In this document: positions 46,679-54,772 of the stretch, piece by piece | Position numbering within the stretch: position 1 is the stretch's first letter | How the letters are laid out: every line of letters starts with the position of its first letter | DNA from: Acidobacteriaceae bacterium | GTDB lineage: Bacteria > Acidobacteriota > Terriglobia > Terriglobales > Acidobacteriaceae | Direction of reading: 5' to 3' | Assembly (NCBI GenBank): GCA_027449965.1 | Contig: DAIDKP010000016.1 | Coordinates: forward strand, 62,001-126,000 | DNA length: 64,000 bases | The notes under the pieces: generated by a model | Database searches by the model: none | What the model was told of the DNA's origin: nothing | The model's input: the letters and a program-made list of their open reading frames with translations, nothing else | Position numbers and translations under genes: made by a program

Positions 46679-47554
46679 ATGCGCCCCACCGTCATCGTGC
46701 TCACTTTCAACTCCGAAGACACCCTCGGCGCCACGCTCGCCCAGGCCCGCAAGGTCGCCCACGAAATCTTCGTCGTTGACTCCTTCAGCACAGACTCAAC
46801 CGCCACCGTCGCCGCCTCGTTTGGCGCTCAGGTCGTCTCCCACGCCTTTGAGCACTACGGCGCGCAGCGCAACTGGGCCATCGACAATCTGCCCATCTCC
46901 CAGCCCTGGCAGCTTCATCTCGACGCCGATGAGGTCATGGACGATACGCTCGTTCAGTCCATTCTCGACCTGCCCGACCAACCACCTCACAACGGTTATT
47001 TCGTCCCCCGCTACGTCCGTTTCCTTGGTCGCGTCATGCGCCACGGAGCCATGAGTCCCACCTGGCATCTACGCCTCTTCCAGAGCGGTGCCGGGCGCTG
47101 CGAAGACCGCAAATACGACCAGCACTTCATCCTCCTCTCCGGCTCCAGCGGCCAGTTGCGCGGCACCATGATCGACGACATCGCCATGAGCCTCTCCGAG
47201 TGGACCGCGCGACACAACCGCTGGGCCGACGGTGAAGTGCAGGAGCTTTTTGCCGCGCAATCCGCCAATCGGCTCCAACCCGCTCTCTTCGGCACACCCG
47301 CGCAACGCAAGCGCTTCCTGCGTGAGCGCTACAACCGTATGCCGCTTTTTGTGCGGCCATTTCTCTTCTTTTTCTATCGCTATCTTCTTCGCCTCGGCTT
47401 TCTCGATGGCAGGGAAGGCTTCATCTACTGGACCCTCCAGACCTTCTGGTTCCGCTTCCTCATCGACTCCAAAATCTGGGAACAGCGCAACCTCGACCGC
47501 ATCCGTCGTCCCATCGATCCCAGGATCATCACAGGAGAAAAATCCCAGTCGTGA
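46679..47554 (+). CDS. Family 2 glycosyltransferase (WaaE/KdtX-like)
   Basis: A 291-residue GT-A glycosyltransferase. It starts MRPTVIVLTFNSEDTLGATL, with VVDSFSTDSTATVA and the metal site HLDADEVMDD (Asp-Ala-Asp), and its length and C-terminal Arg/Phe-rich membrane-association region (LFVRPFLFFFYRYLLRLGFL) match the WaaE/KdtX-like group that adds glucose to lipopolysaccharide inner core or similar. No ribosome site is obvious. It overlaps ackA by four bases. Confidence 0.83.
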   Translation: MRPTVIVLTFNSEDTLGATLAQARKVAHEIFVVDSFSTDSTATVAASFGAQVVSHAFEHYGAQRNWAIDNLPISQPWQLHLDADEVMDDTLVQSILDLPDQPPHNGYFVPRYVRFLGRVMRHGAMSPTWHLRLFQSGAGRCEDRKYDQHFILLSGSSGQLRGTMIDDIAMSLSEWTARHNRWADGEVQELFAAQSANRLQPALFGTPAQRKRFLRERYNRMPLFVRPFLFFFYRYLLRLGFLDGREGFIYWTLQTFWFRFLIDSKIWEQRNLDRIRRPIDPRIITGEKSQS

Positions 47555-48756
47555 GCACTTTGCCCATCCTCGTCCTCAACGCAGGCTCATCTTCCATCAA
47601 GTTCGCCATCGTCTCTGCCACCGTTCACCAACAAGCTCTGCTTGCCTCCGGGGCCGTCGAAGGCATCGGAGCCCCCGGACAAGGACGCTGCTGGCTGCGC
47701 AATGCCTCCGAATCAACGCTCGCCGACCAGCCGATTGAAATCGCCGACGCCGCAAAGGGTTTCTCGCTCATCACCCGCCTGCTTGCCCGCCATCCTGAGC
47801 TTCCGCCTCCCGCCGCCATCGGTCATCGCATGGTGTGCAGCAGCCCCGAAGTCACAGACAATCAGCGCGTCACTCCGGAGCTGCTGGCGACTCTGGAGCG
47901 CTATCTTCACTTCGCCCCGCTCCACACGCCACCGGCGCTCCACATCCTCCATCACACGCTCGCCGCTTACCCCGATGTTCCCAACTTCATCGTGCTCGAC
48001 AGCTGGTTTCATCGCGACCTTCCGCTCGCATCGCGCTCGCTGCCCATCCCGGAACGCTTCACCGCGCTTGGCGTCCATCGCTACGGTGCGCATGGCCTCT
48101 CCTATGAGTCAATCGTCGATCAACTCGCTCCCGAGCTTCCTCAACGGCTGATCGTCGCTCATCTTGGCAACGGCTCCAGTATTGCCGCCATCCAAAACGG
48201 CCGCTCCATCGACACCTCCATGGGCCTCACGCCCACCGGCGGCCTCATCTCTGCCACACGCACCGGCGACATCGATCCCGGCGTGCTGCTCTTTCTTCTG
48301 CGCCAGCTTGCCGACTCCCATCCGGGCACCTCCGATGCCGCCAATGCTCTCGAACAGATCGTCAATCGCCAATCCGGCCTCCTCGGCGTCAGCGGAGTTT
48401 CCAGTGATATGCGCGCCCTGCGCAACGCCATCGCCGCCGGAGACGCAGACGCACAGCTCGCCGTCGATCTCTTCACCACCTCGATTCGCCGATTCATCGG
48501 AGCCTACATCGCCCAGCTCGGCGGACTCGACATGCTCGTCTTCACCGGCGGCATCGGCCAGCACGACAGCGCCACCCGCGCCGAGGTCTGCCACGGCCTC
48601 CATGCACTCGGCATCACACTCGATCCGGCGCGCAACGCCGCTCACGATCCGCATCGCATCTCCGCAGACCACTCCCGCGTTCTCGTCCGCACCATGGCTC
48701 CCGCCGAAGATCGCATCATCGTCCGCCACGTCCTGCAGATGCTTGCCTCCCGATGA
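47551..48756 (+). CDS. ackA: Acetate kinase
   Basis: A 401-residue ASKHA-fold kinase that interconverts acetate + ATP and acetyl phosphate. Motifs: LVLNAGSSSIKF at the start (phosphate 1), SLPIPERFTALGVHRYGAHG, HLGNGSSIAAIQNGRSIDTS, MGLTPTGGLISATRTGDIDP and VFTGGIGQH. Start GTG 47551 lies inside the previous stop (GTGA). No phosphotransacetylase (pta) is next to it, unlike the usual ackA-pta pair, so acetyl phosphate supply is not linked here. Confidence 0.92.
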   Translation: MSTLPILVLNAGSSSIKFAIVSATVHQQALLASGAVEGIGAPGQGRCWLRNASESTLADQPIEIADAAKGFSLITRLLARHPELPPPAAIGHRMVCSSPEVTDNQRVTPELLATLERYLHFAPLHTPPALHILHHTLAAYPDVPNFIVLDSWFHRDLPLASRSLPIPERFTALGVHRYGAHGLSYESIVDQLAPELPQRLIVAHLGNGSSIAAIQNGRSIDTSMGLTPTGGLISATRTGDIDPGVLLFLLRQLADSHPGTSDAANALEQIVNRQSGLLGVSGVSSDMRALRNAIAAGDADAQLAVDLFTTSIRRFIGAYIAQLGGLDMLVFTGGIGQHDSATRAEVCHGLHALGITLDPARNAAHDPHRISADHSRVLVRTMAPAEDRIIVRHVLQMLASR

Positions 48757-48817
48757 ACGCCCGGCGTCATCCCGAACCGGCCAGTTCGTGAACTACACTG
48801 AAGTCTCCGGAGTCGTC

Positions 48818-49771
48818 ATGTCCTCATTTTCCGCTCAAGCCCGCCATCCCTCTTCGGCTCTGCGCCGCTTTGCCTGGGGCGTACTCGCCTATTTCATCGC
48901 CACCATCCTCTGGGGCACCGTCGTCCGCGCCACCGGCTCCGGAGCCGGATGTGGCGACCACTGGCCGCTTTGCAACGGTACCGTCTTCCAGCAGTCCCCC
49001 AGTGTTCAAACGCTCATCGAGTTTTCTCACCGCCTCACCGCCGGCCTCGACGTCATCCTTGTGCTCGCTCTGCTCCTCTGGACATGGCGTAAAACAGCGT
49101 CACGGCATCTGGCCCGCTGGACCGCTGCACTCAGTGTCTTTTTCACCTTTTCTGAAGCCTTGCTCGGCGCTCTGCTCGTCAAGCTTGGACTCACCGCAGC
49201 CAGTCAATCTCCGCTGCGACCGCCCTTTCTCGCGCTTCACCTCAGCAACACGCTGCTGCTGGTGGCCGCCCTTGCCATGACCGCACATCTGCTCGGTCGC
49301 AGCGAAGGCTTTCGCTGGCGAGACCTCCACATCACACACCCCGTCGGCACCACCATTGGCATGATCGCCGTCATGATCGTCGGTGTCACCGGCTCGCTCG
49401 CCGCTCTCGGAGACACGCTCTTCCCTGCCGCCTCGCTGCACTCCGCACTGGCGCAGGATTTCTCAGCTCACAGCACCTGGCTGCTCCGCTGGCGCTGGAC
49501 TCATCCCACCGTTGCCATCCTTGCCAGCATCTTCCTCATCTGGGTACTCATCCGCGCCAACCGTCGCGGCGGCCCCTGGGATAATCGCGGTCTTTCCTCG
49601 CTCGTCGTCGGACTGCTCGCCCTGCAATACCTGCTCGGCGCGCTCGACGTCTGGCTGCTCGCACCGGTCTGGATGCAGGTCATCCACCTGCTCGGCGCCG
49701 ATCTGCTCTGGTCCGCGCTGGTCGTACTCACGGCGCGCCTCACGCTCGTTCCTCGCCAAGCCCAGGGTTAA
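48818..49771 (+). CDS. ctaA: Heme A synthase (COX15/CtaA family)
   Basis: A 317-residue membrane protein with eight hydrophobic segments. The first repeat holds LWGTVVRATGSGAGCGDHWP and LIEFSHRLTAGLDVILVLAL, with the heme-ligand histidine; LALHLSNTLLLVAAL and the second repeat (WTHPTVAILASIFL, MQVIHLLGADLLWSALVVL) carry the other histidines. Family members oxidise heme O to heme A for aa3-type oxidases. CtaB or oxidase genes are not in the window. I use ATG 48818 with GGAG 6 bases before; the frame opens far upstream (48164) as a shadow of ackA. Confidence 0.86.
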   Translation: MSSFSAQARHPSSALRRFAWGVLAYFIATILWGTVVRATGSGAGCGDHWPLCNGTVFQQSPSVQTLIEFSHRLTAGLDVILVLALLLWTWRKTASRHLARWTAALSVFFTFSEALLGALLVKLGLTAASQSPLRPPFLALHLSNTLLLVAALAMTAHLLGRSEGFRWRDLHITHPVGTTIGMIAVMIVGVTGSLAALGDTLFPAASLHSALAQDFSAHSTWLLRWRWTHPTVAILASIFLIWVLIRANRRGGPWDNRGLSSLVVGLLALQYLLGALDVWLLAPVWMQVIHLLGADLLWSALVVLTARLTLVPRQAQG

Positions 49772-49789
49772 GCTTCGAGTGCAGACAGA

Positions 49790-50938
49790 CTAAAGCGCCA
49801 GCACTCCCGCGGTTACGTACTCAGTCCCGTCGCAGGCGGCCTTGATCTCCGGCAACTCCGGCGTCGCCGTCAGGTTCTCGATCCGCCCATCGCGCAGCAG
49901 GATCGTGTCCTCAGCCTTGCCACCGGCCGCGCTCGGATTCCACGCAAATGCCTGCCGATCCGCAATCCGCTCTGTACCCTCAGGCGTCGCCACCCACTCG
50001 CGCTCCCAGTAGCCAGTCGCACCACCCTGATGGTGCCTGCGCTCTTCCCCCACAAATCCGGCGCGCTCATAGGTCTGCGCAGCCAGCTCATACAGCCGTG
50101 CCGAGATCACGCCCGCTCGCGTGTTGTGCTGCAGCACGGCATTCACCTTCGCCGCAGCGTCAAATCCCTGCTTCAATGCATCCGGCATCGGGCCAAAATG
50201 AGCAAAGCGCGTGATGGATATCGTCAACCCCCAGCGCCGCGAGCATAGGTTCAGCATGGCAAATCGCTGAAGTCGCTGCCCTCGCGCCACCGCGTGTTTG
50301 TAGCGCACAATGCGTTCATCAACCGCCATCAATAACACCGACGGCTGGATTCCGCGTCGAAGCAACGCCTCCGAAACCAACGCTTCCATCTCGAACTCGC
50401 TCACGCCCAGCTTCAGATTGCGCAAAACCTCCACCGTCGCCGTCGCCGTCGTCTTTCCCAGCCACTCCAATCGACGAATCTCCGTCTCGCAAAGGCACTT
50501 CCGCAGCGAATACAGATGCGCAGGCTGCATGCCTGGCTCCGGCTGATCGCAGGCCAGGTGCGGCCCGGCAATCTCCAGCGCGCGCTCCGCCGTTTGATCC
50601 GCGAACCACGGAAAGAGCACAGGCGTATAGCCCAGCGCTCCAAACTCCTCCGCCGCCAGGCGTGGCGCTTCATTTTCTGTTGTCAGATAAAAACATCGTC
50701 CATCCACCGTCACCAGAATGGAGCCGACGCCCGTCTCGGCTGGCGTAAGCACGCGCAGCTCCACCGCGCCGCCCGTCAGCCACGCAATATTTTCATGGCG
50801 GCGCAGCAGCACACCATGCAGGTCGCGCTCGCCCATCCACTCCACCAGGCGCGCGCGTTTCGCATCCATCTCCGCGCTCCACTCCGCTGCGGCAATGAGC
50901 ACCGCGTCATCCACCTTCAGGTCTTTCGCTATGCCCAT
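49790..50938 (-). CDS. M24-fold (creatinase/prolidase-like) protein with lost metal ligands
   Basis: A 382-residue protein with a creatinase-like N-domain (MGERDLHGVLLRRHENIAWL; FYLTTENEAPRLAAEEF) and a C-terminal pita-bread M24 domain. In active M24 peptidases two Asp, one His and two Glu hold two metals. Here the first Asp region reads FAMLNLCSRRWG (Asn 230), the second ISITRFAHFG (Ser 241), the third FAWNPSAAGG (Asn 334 for Glu), while the His of HHQGGATGY and the Glu of KAEDTILL remain. A metallopeptidase is therefore unlikely; a metal-free creatinase-like hydrolase is possible. Last gene of the symporter/isomerase operon; GGAG lies 8 bases before the ATG. Confidence 0.8.
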   Translation of the reverse strand: MGIAKDLKVDDAVLIAAAEWSAEMDAKRARLVEWMGERDLHGVLLRRHENIAWLTGGAVELRVLTPAETGVGSILVTVDGRCFYLTTENEAPRLAAEEFGALGYTPVLFPWFADQTAERALEIAGPHLACDQPEPGMQPAHLYSLRKCLCETEIRRLEWLGKTTATATVEVLRNLKLGVSEFEMEALVSEALLRRGIQPSVLLMAVDERIVRYKHAVARGQRLQRFAMLNLCSRRWGLTISITRFAHFGPMPDALKQGFDAAAKVNAVLQHNTRAGVISARLYELAAQTYERAGFVGEERRHHQGGATGYWEREWVATPEGTERIADRQAFAWNPSAAGGKAEDTILLRDGRIENLTATPELPEIKAACDGTEYVTAGVLAL

Positions 50939-50962
50939 CCCACGCGCTCCGTCGGTATCCGT

Positions 50963-52390
50963 TTAGTCTTCCAACTCCGGGTGATAGTGGCTTTCAAAGC
51001 CCAGATAACGCACCGCTGCCTCATGCACCGCGCGCGAAACATCGCTGAAGTTGGCTGCCACATGATGCTCAAAACCCTCGCGGCAGATGTATTTCAGCAG
51101 CTTCTGCAGCTTGGGAATCTCGGCCACACCCGCGCCGCCAAACGTCGTCAGCGGATCGTCCGTAAACCGGCCAGGCCCAACGTATCCGCGAACCACACCG
51201 CGCCTGTCGTCGGTCGAGAACCGCGCATAGCTCATCGCTCCGCTCTTCACCCGACCCACGCAGGTGCCAAAGGTATTTTCCTTGCCCACCGTGCCGGCAA
51301 TAATCTCCTGGAAGTCCATCTTCACTTCGTTGAAGAAGTGCTTCGGCAGATTCGAGCAGTGGAAGCAGACGCACTTATCCGGGTCGCTGCCATAGTTGTT
51401 GTTCCAGTCCAGCAGCGCCGACGGAGTTCCCGATGCCAGCGCCAGCATGTGCATGCTCAGCGTGCCCGGCACATCCACCTCACAGGCAGAAGGAATCAGG
51501 TCGTTCGACATCATGCTCATGATCGTGCACGGCACCACGCCAAAGTACTCCTCAAGCGAAGTCCAGCACTGCACCGCGCTCACCGTCACTGCGGTCTGCT
51601 TCATCCACGTGTCGATCACCGCGCCCAGCTTGGCCATCTTCATCAAAGCGGCTTCAGGAATTCCCGAAGTGCTCACATAGCCTTTGATCGCCGCCAGCTT
51701 CGACTGCGCCGCGTCGTCCGTATCCTTCATGCGCTCGATGCGGCCCATGATCTCCGACAGGTCAATCGGCTCGACCGAGATGCCGTGCGTCTCCAGAATG
51801 CGCTCCGAGTAGCGCACCGTATTGAACGCCGAAGGCCGCGCGCCAATCGCTCCGATCCGCAAATTCTTCAGGCCGCGCACAATGCGGCATACCTGCCCAA
51901 ACCACTCCAGATCCGCCTTGAACTCCGCCGACTGCGGAGATTCGGTATGCAGCGTCGTCAACGAATACGGAATCCCGTACTGCATCAGGTTGTTGCAGGC
52001 GCTCATCTTCCCACAGAAGCTGTCGCGCCTCGTCGCAATCGTCATCGCATCGCTTTTGTCCGGCGTCGCCTGCACCAGCACCGGAACATGCAATCCAGCC
52101 AATCGAATCGCATCGGCCACGCCCCGCTCATCGCCAAAGTTCGGCAGCGTCACAATGATGCCGTCGATCTCGCTGGCATGCTTTTTGAACAGCTCCGCGC
52201 AGCGTTGTGCTTCGGCAAAAGTTTCCACCGCGCCAAACTTCGACTCCTCCGCGGTGAGCACAATCGCCTTCCCGCCTCCTGCTTCCACTGCGCGGCTCAT
52301 CTCCTCGCGTCCAGACTTCGCAAGCTGATCCGGGAAAAATCCGCGATTGCCTACCACCACACCAAACGTCAATTGTTTCTGCGCCGCCAT
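50963..52390 (-). CDS. L-fucose/L-arabinose isomerase-family protein
   Basis: A 475-residue protein of the FucI/AraA-like fold. Motifs: FGVVVGNRGFFPDQLAKSG at the start, a Rossmann-like segment IDGIIVTLPNFGDERGVADA, LMQYGIPYSLTTLHTESP, then the active-site region SLEEYFGVVPCTIMSMMSND and CEVDVPGTLSMHMLALASG with Glu and Asp for metal binding, and CFHCSNLPKHFF with a late His. Family members isomerise aldoses and ketoses with Mn2+. The substrate here could be a deoxy or other hexose. I use ATG 52390; the frame is open to 52450. Sits in an operon with a solute symporter, which suggests import then isomerisation. Confidence 0.82.
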   Translation of the reverse strand: MAAQKQLTFGVVVGNRGFFPDQLAKSGREEMSRAVEAGGGKAIVLTAEESKFGAVETFAEAQRCAELFKKHASEIDGIIVTLPNFGDERGVADAIRLAGLHVPVLVQATPDKSDAMTIATRRDSFCGKMSACNNLMQYGIPYSLTTLHTESPQSAEFKADLEWFGQVCRIVRGLKNLRIGAIGARPSAFNTVRYSERILETHGISVEPIDLSEIMGRIERMKDTDDAAQSKLAAIKGYVSTSGIPEAALMKMAKLGAVIDTWMKQTAVTVSAVQCWTSLEEYFGVVPCTIMSMMSNDLIPSACEVDVPGTLSMHMLALASGTPSALLDWNNNYGSDPDKCVCFHCSNLPKHFFNEVKMDFQEIIAGTVGKENTFGTCVGRVKSGAMSYARFSTDDRRGVVRGYVGPGRFTDDPLTTFGGAGVAEIPKLQKLLKYICREGFEHHVAANFSDVSRAVHEAAVRYLGFESHYHPELED

Positions 52391-52450
52391 GCGTTTCTCA
52401 CTCCGCTTCCATGATTGGTCTTGTTTTACGTTTTCGTCGTCAGGCTGCAC

Positions 52451-52663
52451 TCATCGTCCTGGCCGAAACTTCACCAGATAGAACAGCCCCAACACCAGCA
52501 TAAGCGCGCCCCACCACACCGGCGCATGCAGATGAGCCAGCACCACATTCGCAACGTGTCCGGTTGCAAGCTCCCACAATCCATAGCCGAGGATCATCAC
52601 CCCGTACACACTCAACAACACGCCGATAAAAAACCAGATCGGTATCTCCCGCGTTCCCGTCAT
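52451..52663 (-). CDS. Small membrane protein next to the symporter
   Basis: A 70-residue protein with two hydrophobic helices, FFIGVLLSVYGVMILGYGLW and WWGALMLVLGLFYLVKF, joined by a short loop with two histidines (HVANVVLAHLHAP), and a basic C-terminus (KFRPGR). A strong TAGGAG lies 7 bases before the ATG, inside the end of the symporter gene region. It begins 10 bases after the symporter stop. It may be a small accessory subunit of the symporter. I do not recognise the family. Confidence 0.68.
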   Translation of the reverse strand: MTGTREIPIWFFIGVLLSVYGVMILGYGLWELATGHVANVVLAHLHAPVWWGALMLVLGLFYLVKFRPGR

Positions 52664-52673
52664 CGCTTCACTC

Positions 52674-54449
52674 CTACCAGAACATCACATTGAGGCCCAC
52701 AAAAACTACAACGGCAATTGCAGCCCAGAAGAGTTCGTTCTTATAGAACGCTACTGGATCTTCCTTCGGCAGCACCGTCGCACCATACACCAGCCCCTTC
52801 AATTCGCTATCCGGCTTGCCGCTCGTGCATAAACTCACAACCAGCGTGACAATCACCGTAATGCTCAGGCTCCACAGCGCGCGATACATGTTTTCCGCCA
52901 TGTCTTTGGCATCCGGAGACAACGCAACAAACCGCAGCGCAGCCGGATAAAAGTGTACCCACGCCCACAGTCCCACCGACGTCACCGTCCCAATCAGCAG
53001 ACCCCAGAAGCCCCCGGATTTCGTCGCTCGCTTCCAGAACATCCCCATCAGAATCGCGCCCAGCAGCGGTGCAATAAAGAAACTGAAAAGCGCCTGCACA
53101 TAGTCCATGATTCCCTGCGCATGCATCACCAGATACGCCGCGCCAATCGACACCACCACACCCAGCACCGTCGCCCACCGCCCAATCGTCACATAGTGCT
53201 CATCCGGCTCATTCTTCCGCAGCATCGGCTGATAGATGTCATACGTCCACACCGCCGCAAAGGCACTCACATTGCCCGCCATCCCGCTCATGAAGCCGGC
53301 AATCAGCGCCGTAATGCCCAGCCCCAGCAAACCCGGTCCGCAGTACCTCACCAGCATCAGCGGCAGCACTTCGTTGTAACTGTGCAGACCCATGCCCGGA
53401 TGCGCGCTCACCACATCCTCACCCACCAGGTGCATCAGGCTTCCGTTGGGATTGTGCAGCACCACCAGCGCCAGCAAGCCCGGCAGAATCACAATGAACG
53501 GCACAGCCATCTTGAAAAACGAGCCAATCACCGGAGCCATCCGCGCCGACCGCAGACTGTTCGCCGCCAACACCCGCTGCACCACCAGAAAGTCTGTCGT
53601 CCAATACCCGAAGCTGATCGCAAATCCCAGGCCAAAGATAATTCCAGTCCAGTGAACCCCCATCGGGTTGTCGTGGAAGTGCCCCAGACCCCGCCACAGA
53701 TGCAGATAGTCCTGTCCAGGAAGATCATGCAGAATGCGCGTCTTCAGTCCCGTCCAGCCCCCCGCGTCAATCATGCCCAGAATCGGCACCAGCAGCGCAC
53801 CGCCCCAGATCAGCACAAACTGCAAGACCTCATTGAAGATCGCCGAACGCAACCCGCCCAGCGCCACGTACGCGGCCACCGCCAGCGACGAAACCACGAT
53901 GCTGAAGGTGATATTCCAACCCAGCACCACCTTCATCACCAGCGCCATCGAAAACATGTTCACGCCGCTCATCAGGATCGTCATAAACGCAAACGAAACC
54001 GCGGCCACCGTGCTTGAACCCTGCCCGTAGCGCAGCTTCAGATAACCCGGCACGGAGTGCGTCTTCGAGACGTAGTAGAACGGCATCATCACTATGCCCA
54101 AAAACAGCATCGCCGGAATTGCCCCGATCCAGTACCAGTGCGCCGCCAGGATGCCGTACTGATACGCCGACCCAGCCCAGCCCATCAACTCCAGTGAACC
54201 CAGATTCGCCGAAACAAAACTGAGGCCCGCAATCCAGGCCGTCATCTCACGGCCGGCCATAAAGAACTCTTCGCTCGTATTCGCGCGGTTCTTCAGGTAG
54301 TAGCCAATCCAGATCACCATCGCGAAATACACCACGATCACGGCGATATCCAGACCCGTCAGGTGTGCAATCGACGTTGTCGCCACCATCGCAGCCGTGG
54401 CTGTCGGCAAACTCAGGGAAAAAGCAGGTGCAATCAGCATGGCAAGCAT
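52674..54449 (-). CDS. Sodium/solute symporter (SSS family)
   Basis: A 591-residue membrane transporter with about 14 helices. SSS-family features: DIAVIVVYFAMVIWIGYYLK in the first core helix, NRANTSEEFFMAGREMTAWI, LSFVSANLGSLELMGWAGSA, and GFMSGMAGNVSAFAAVWTYD in the later sodium-site region. It resembles SGLT-like sugar or myo-inositol symporters more than proline ones, which fits the isomerase downstream. Start ATG 54449 has AGAGG upstream; MLIAPAF 9 bases further is the alternative. First gene of the leftward operon. Confidence 0.87.
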   Translation of the reverse strand: MLAMLIAPAFSLSLPTATAAMVATTSIAHLTGLDIAVIVVYFAMVIWIGYYLKNRANTSEEFFMAGREMTAWIAGLSFVSANLGSLELMGWAGSAYQYGILAAHWYWIGAIPAMLFLGIVMMPFYYVSKTHSVPGYLKLRYGQGSSTVAAVSFAFMTILMSGVNMFSMALVMKVVLGWNITFSIVVSSLAVAAYVALGGLRSAIFNEVLQFVLIWGGALLVPILGMIDAGGWTGLKTRILHDLPGQDYLHLWRGLGHFHDNPMGVHWTGIIFGLGFAISFGYWTTDFLVVQRVLAANSLRSARMAPVIGSFFKMAVPFIVILPGLLALVVLHNPNGSLMHLVGEDVVSAHPGMGLHSYNEVLPLMLVRYCGPGLLGLGITALIAGFMSGMAGNVSAFAAVWTYDIYQPMLRKNEPDEHYVTIGRWATVLGVVVSIGAAYLVMHAQGIMDYVQALFSFFIAPLLGAILMGMFWKRATKSGGFWGLLIGTVTSVGLWAWVHFYPAALRFVALSPDAKDMAENMYRALWSLSITVIVTLVVSLCTSGKPDSELKGLVYGATVLPKEDPVAFYKNELFWAAIAVVVFVGLNVMFW

Positions 54450-54508
54450 CTTACCTCTGTCGTGCCCGATCCTGCTTCGCGCAGCGGGCATTCTCGTTGC
54501 GTCCTATC

Positions 54509-54538
54509 AGTAAATTGGTTTAGTTGTGGGATTGTCAA
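54509..54538 (-). promoter_or_regulatory. Promoter of the symporter/isomerase operon
   Basis: Read leftward, TTGACA (54538-54533) and TTTACT (54514-54509) are 18 bases apart. The transcript would start near 54502, about 52 bases before the symporter ATG. The -35 is perfect; the -10 matches four of six. Confidence 0.6.
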
Positions 54539-54772
54539 GCGCTACGGGCACAATTCCCCTTCGAAAATGAAATTCTCCCGCTCTTCTCCCACCGCGCACG
54601 TCTCTCCCCATCCCTCATCTCCATCCACCCGCCTCACTTTTTTCTTGAAATCTTAATCTTTCAACGCTACGGTGAGTCATGGGGCACTTGTTCTCTTTCT
54701 TTCATCCTTCCTTCCACACATATACTCCTGTGCTCTGCTCCGAAATCCTTCCAACCCAAAGGAGTCTTCCCG
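54539..54772 (+). other. Divergent gap upstream of the exported aminotransferase
   Basis: Together with the symporter promoter this makes a 323-base gap without a gene. Rightward promoter candidates are TTGAAA (54645-54650) with TACGGT (54668-54673), 17 bases apart, and a -10-like TATACT at 54721-54726 with no good -35. CGCTACGG occurs twice (54540-54547 and 54664-54671), after TCAAG and TCAA respectively, and may be a repeated binding site. Confidence 0.35.

Noticed and set aside
50516-52414. 632-codon plus-strand frame over the isomerase and M24 genes
   Set aside because: Arg/His-rich without motifs; both minus-strand genes under it match known families.
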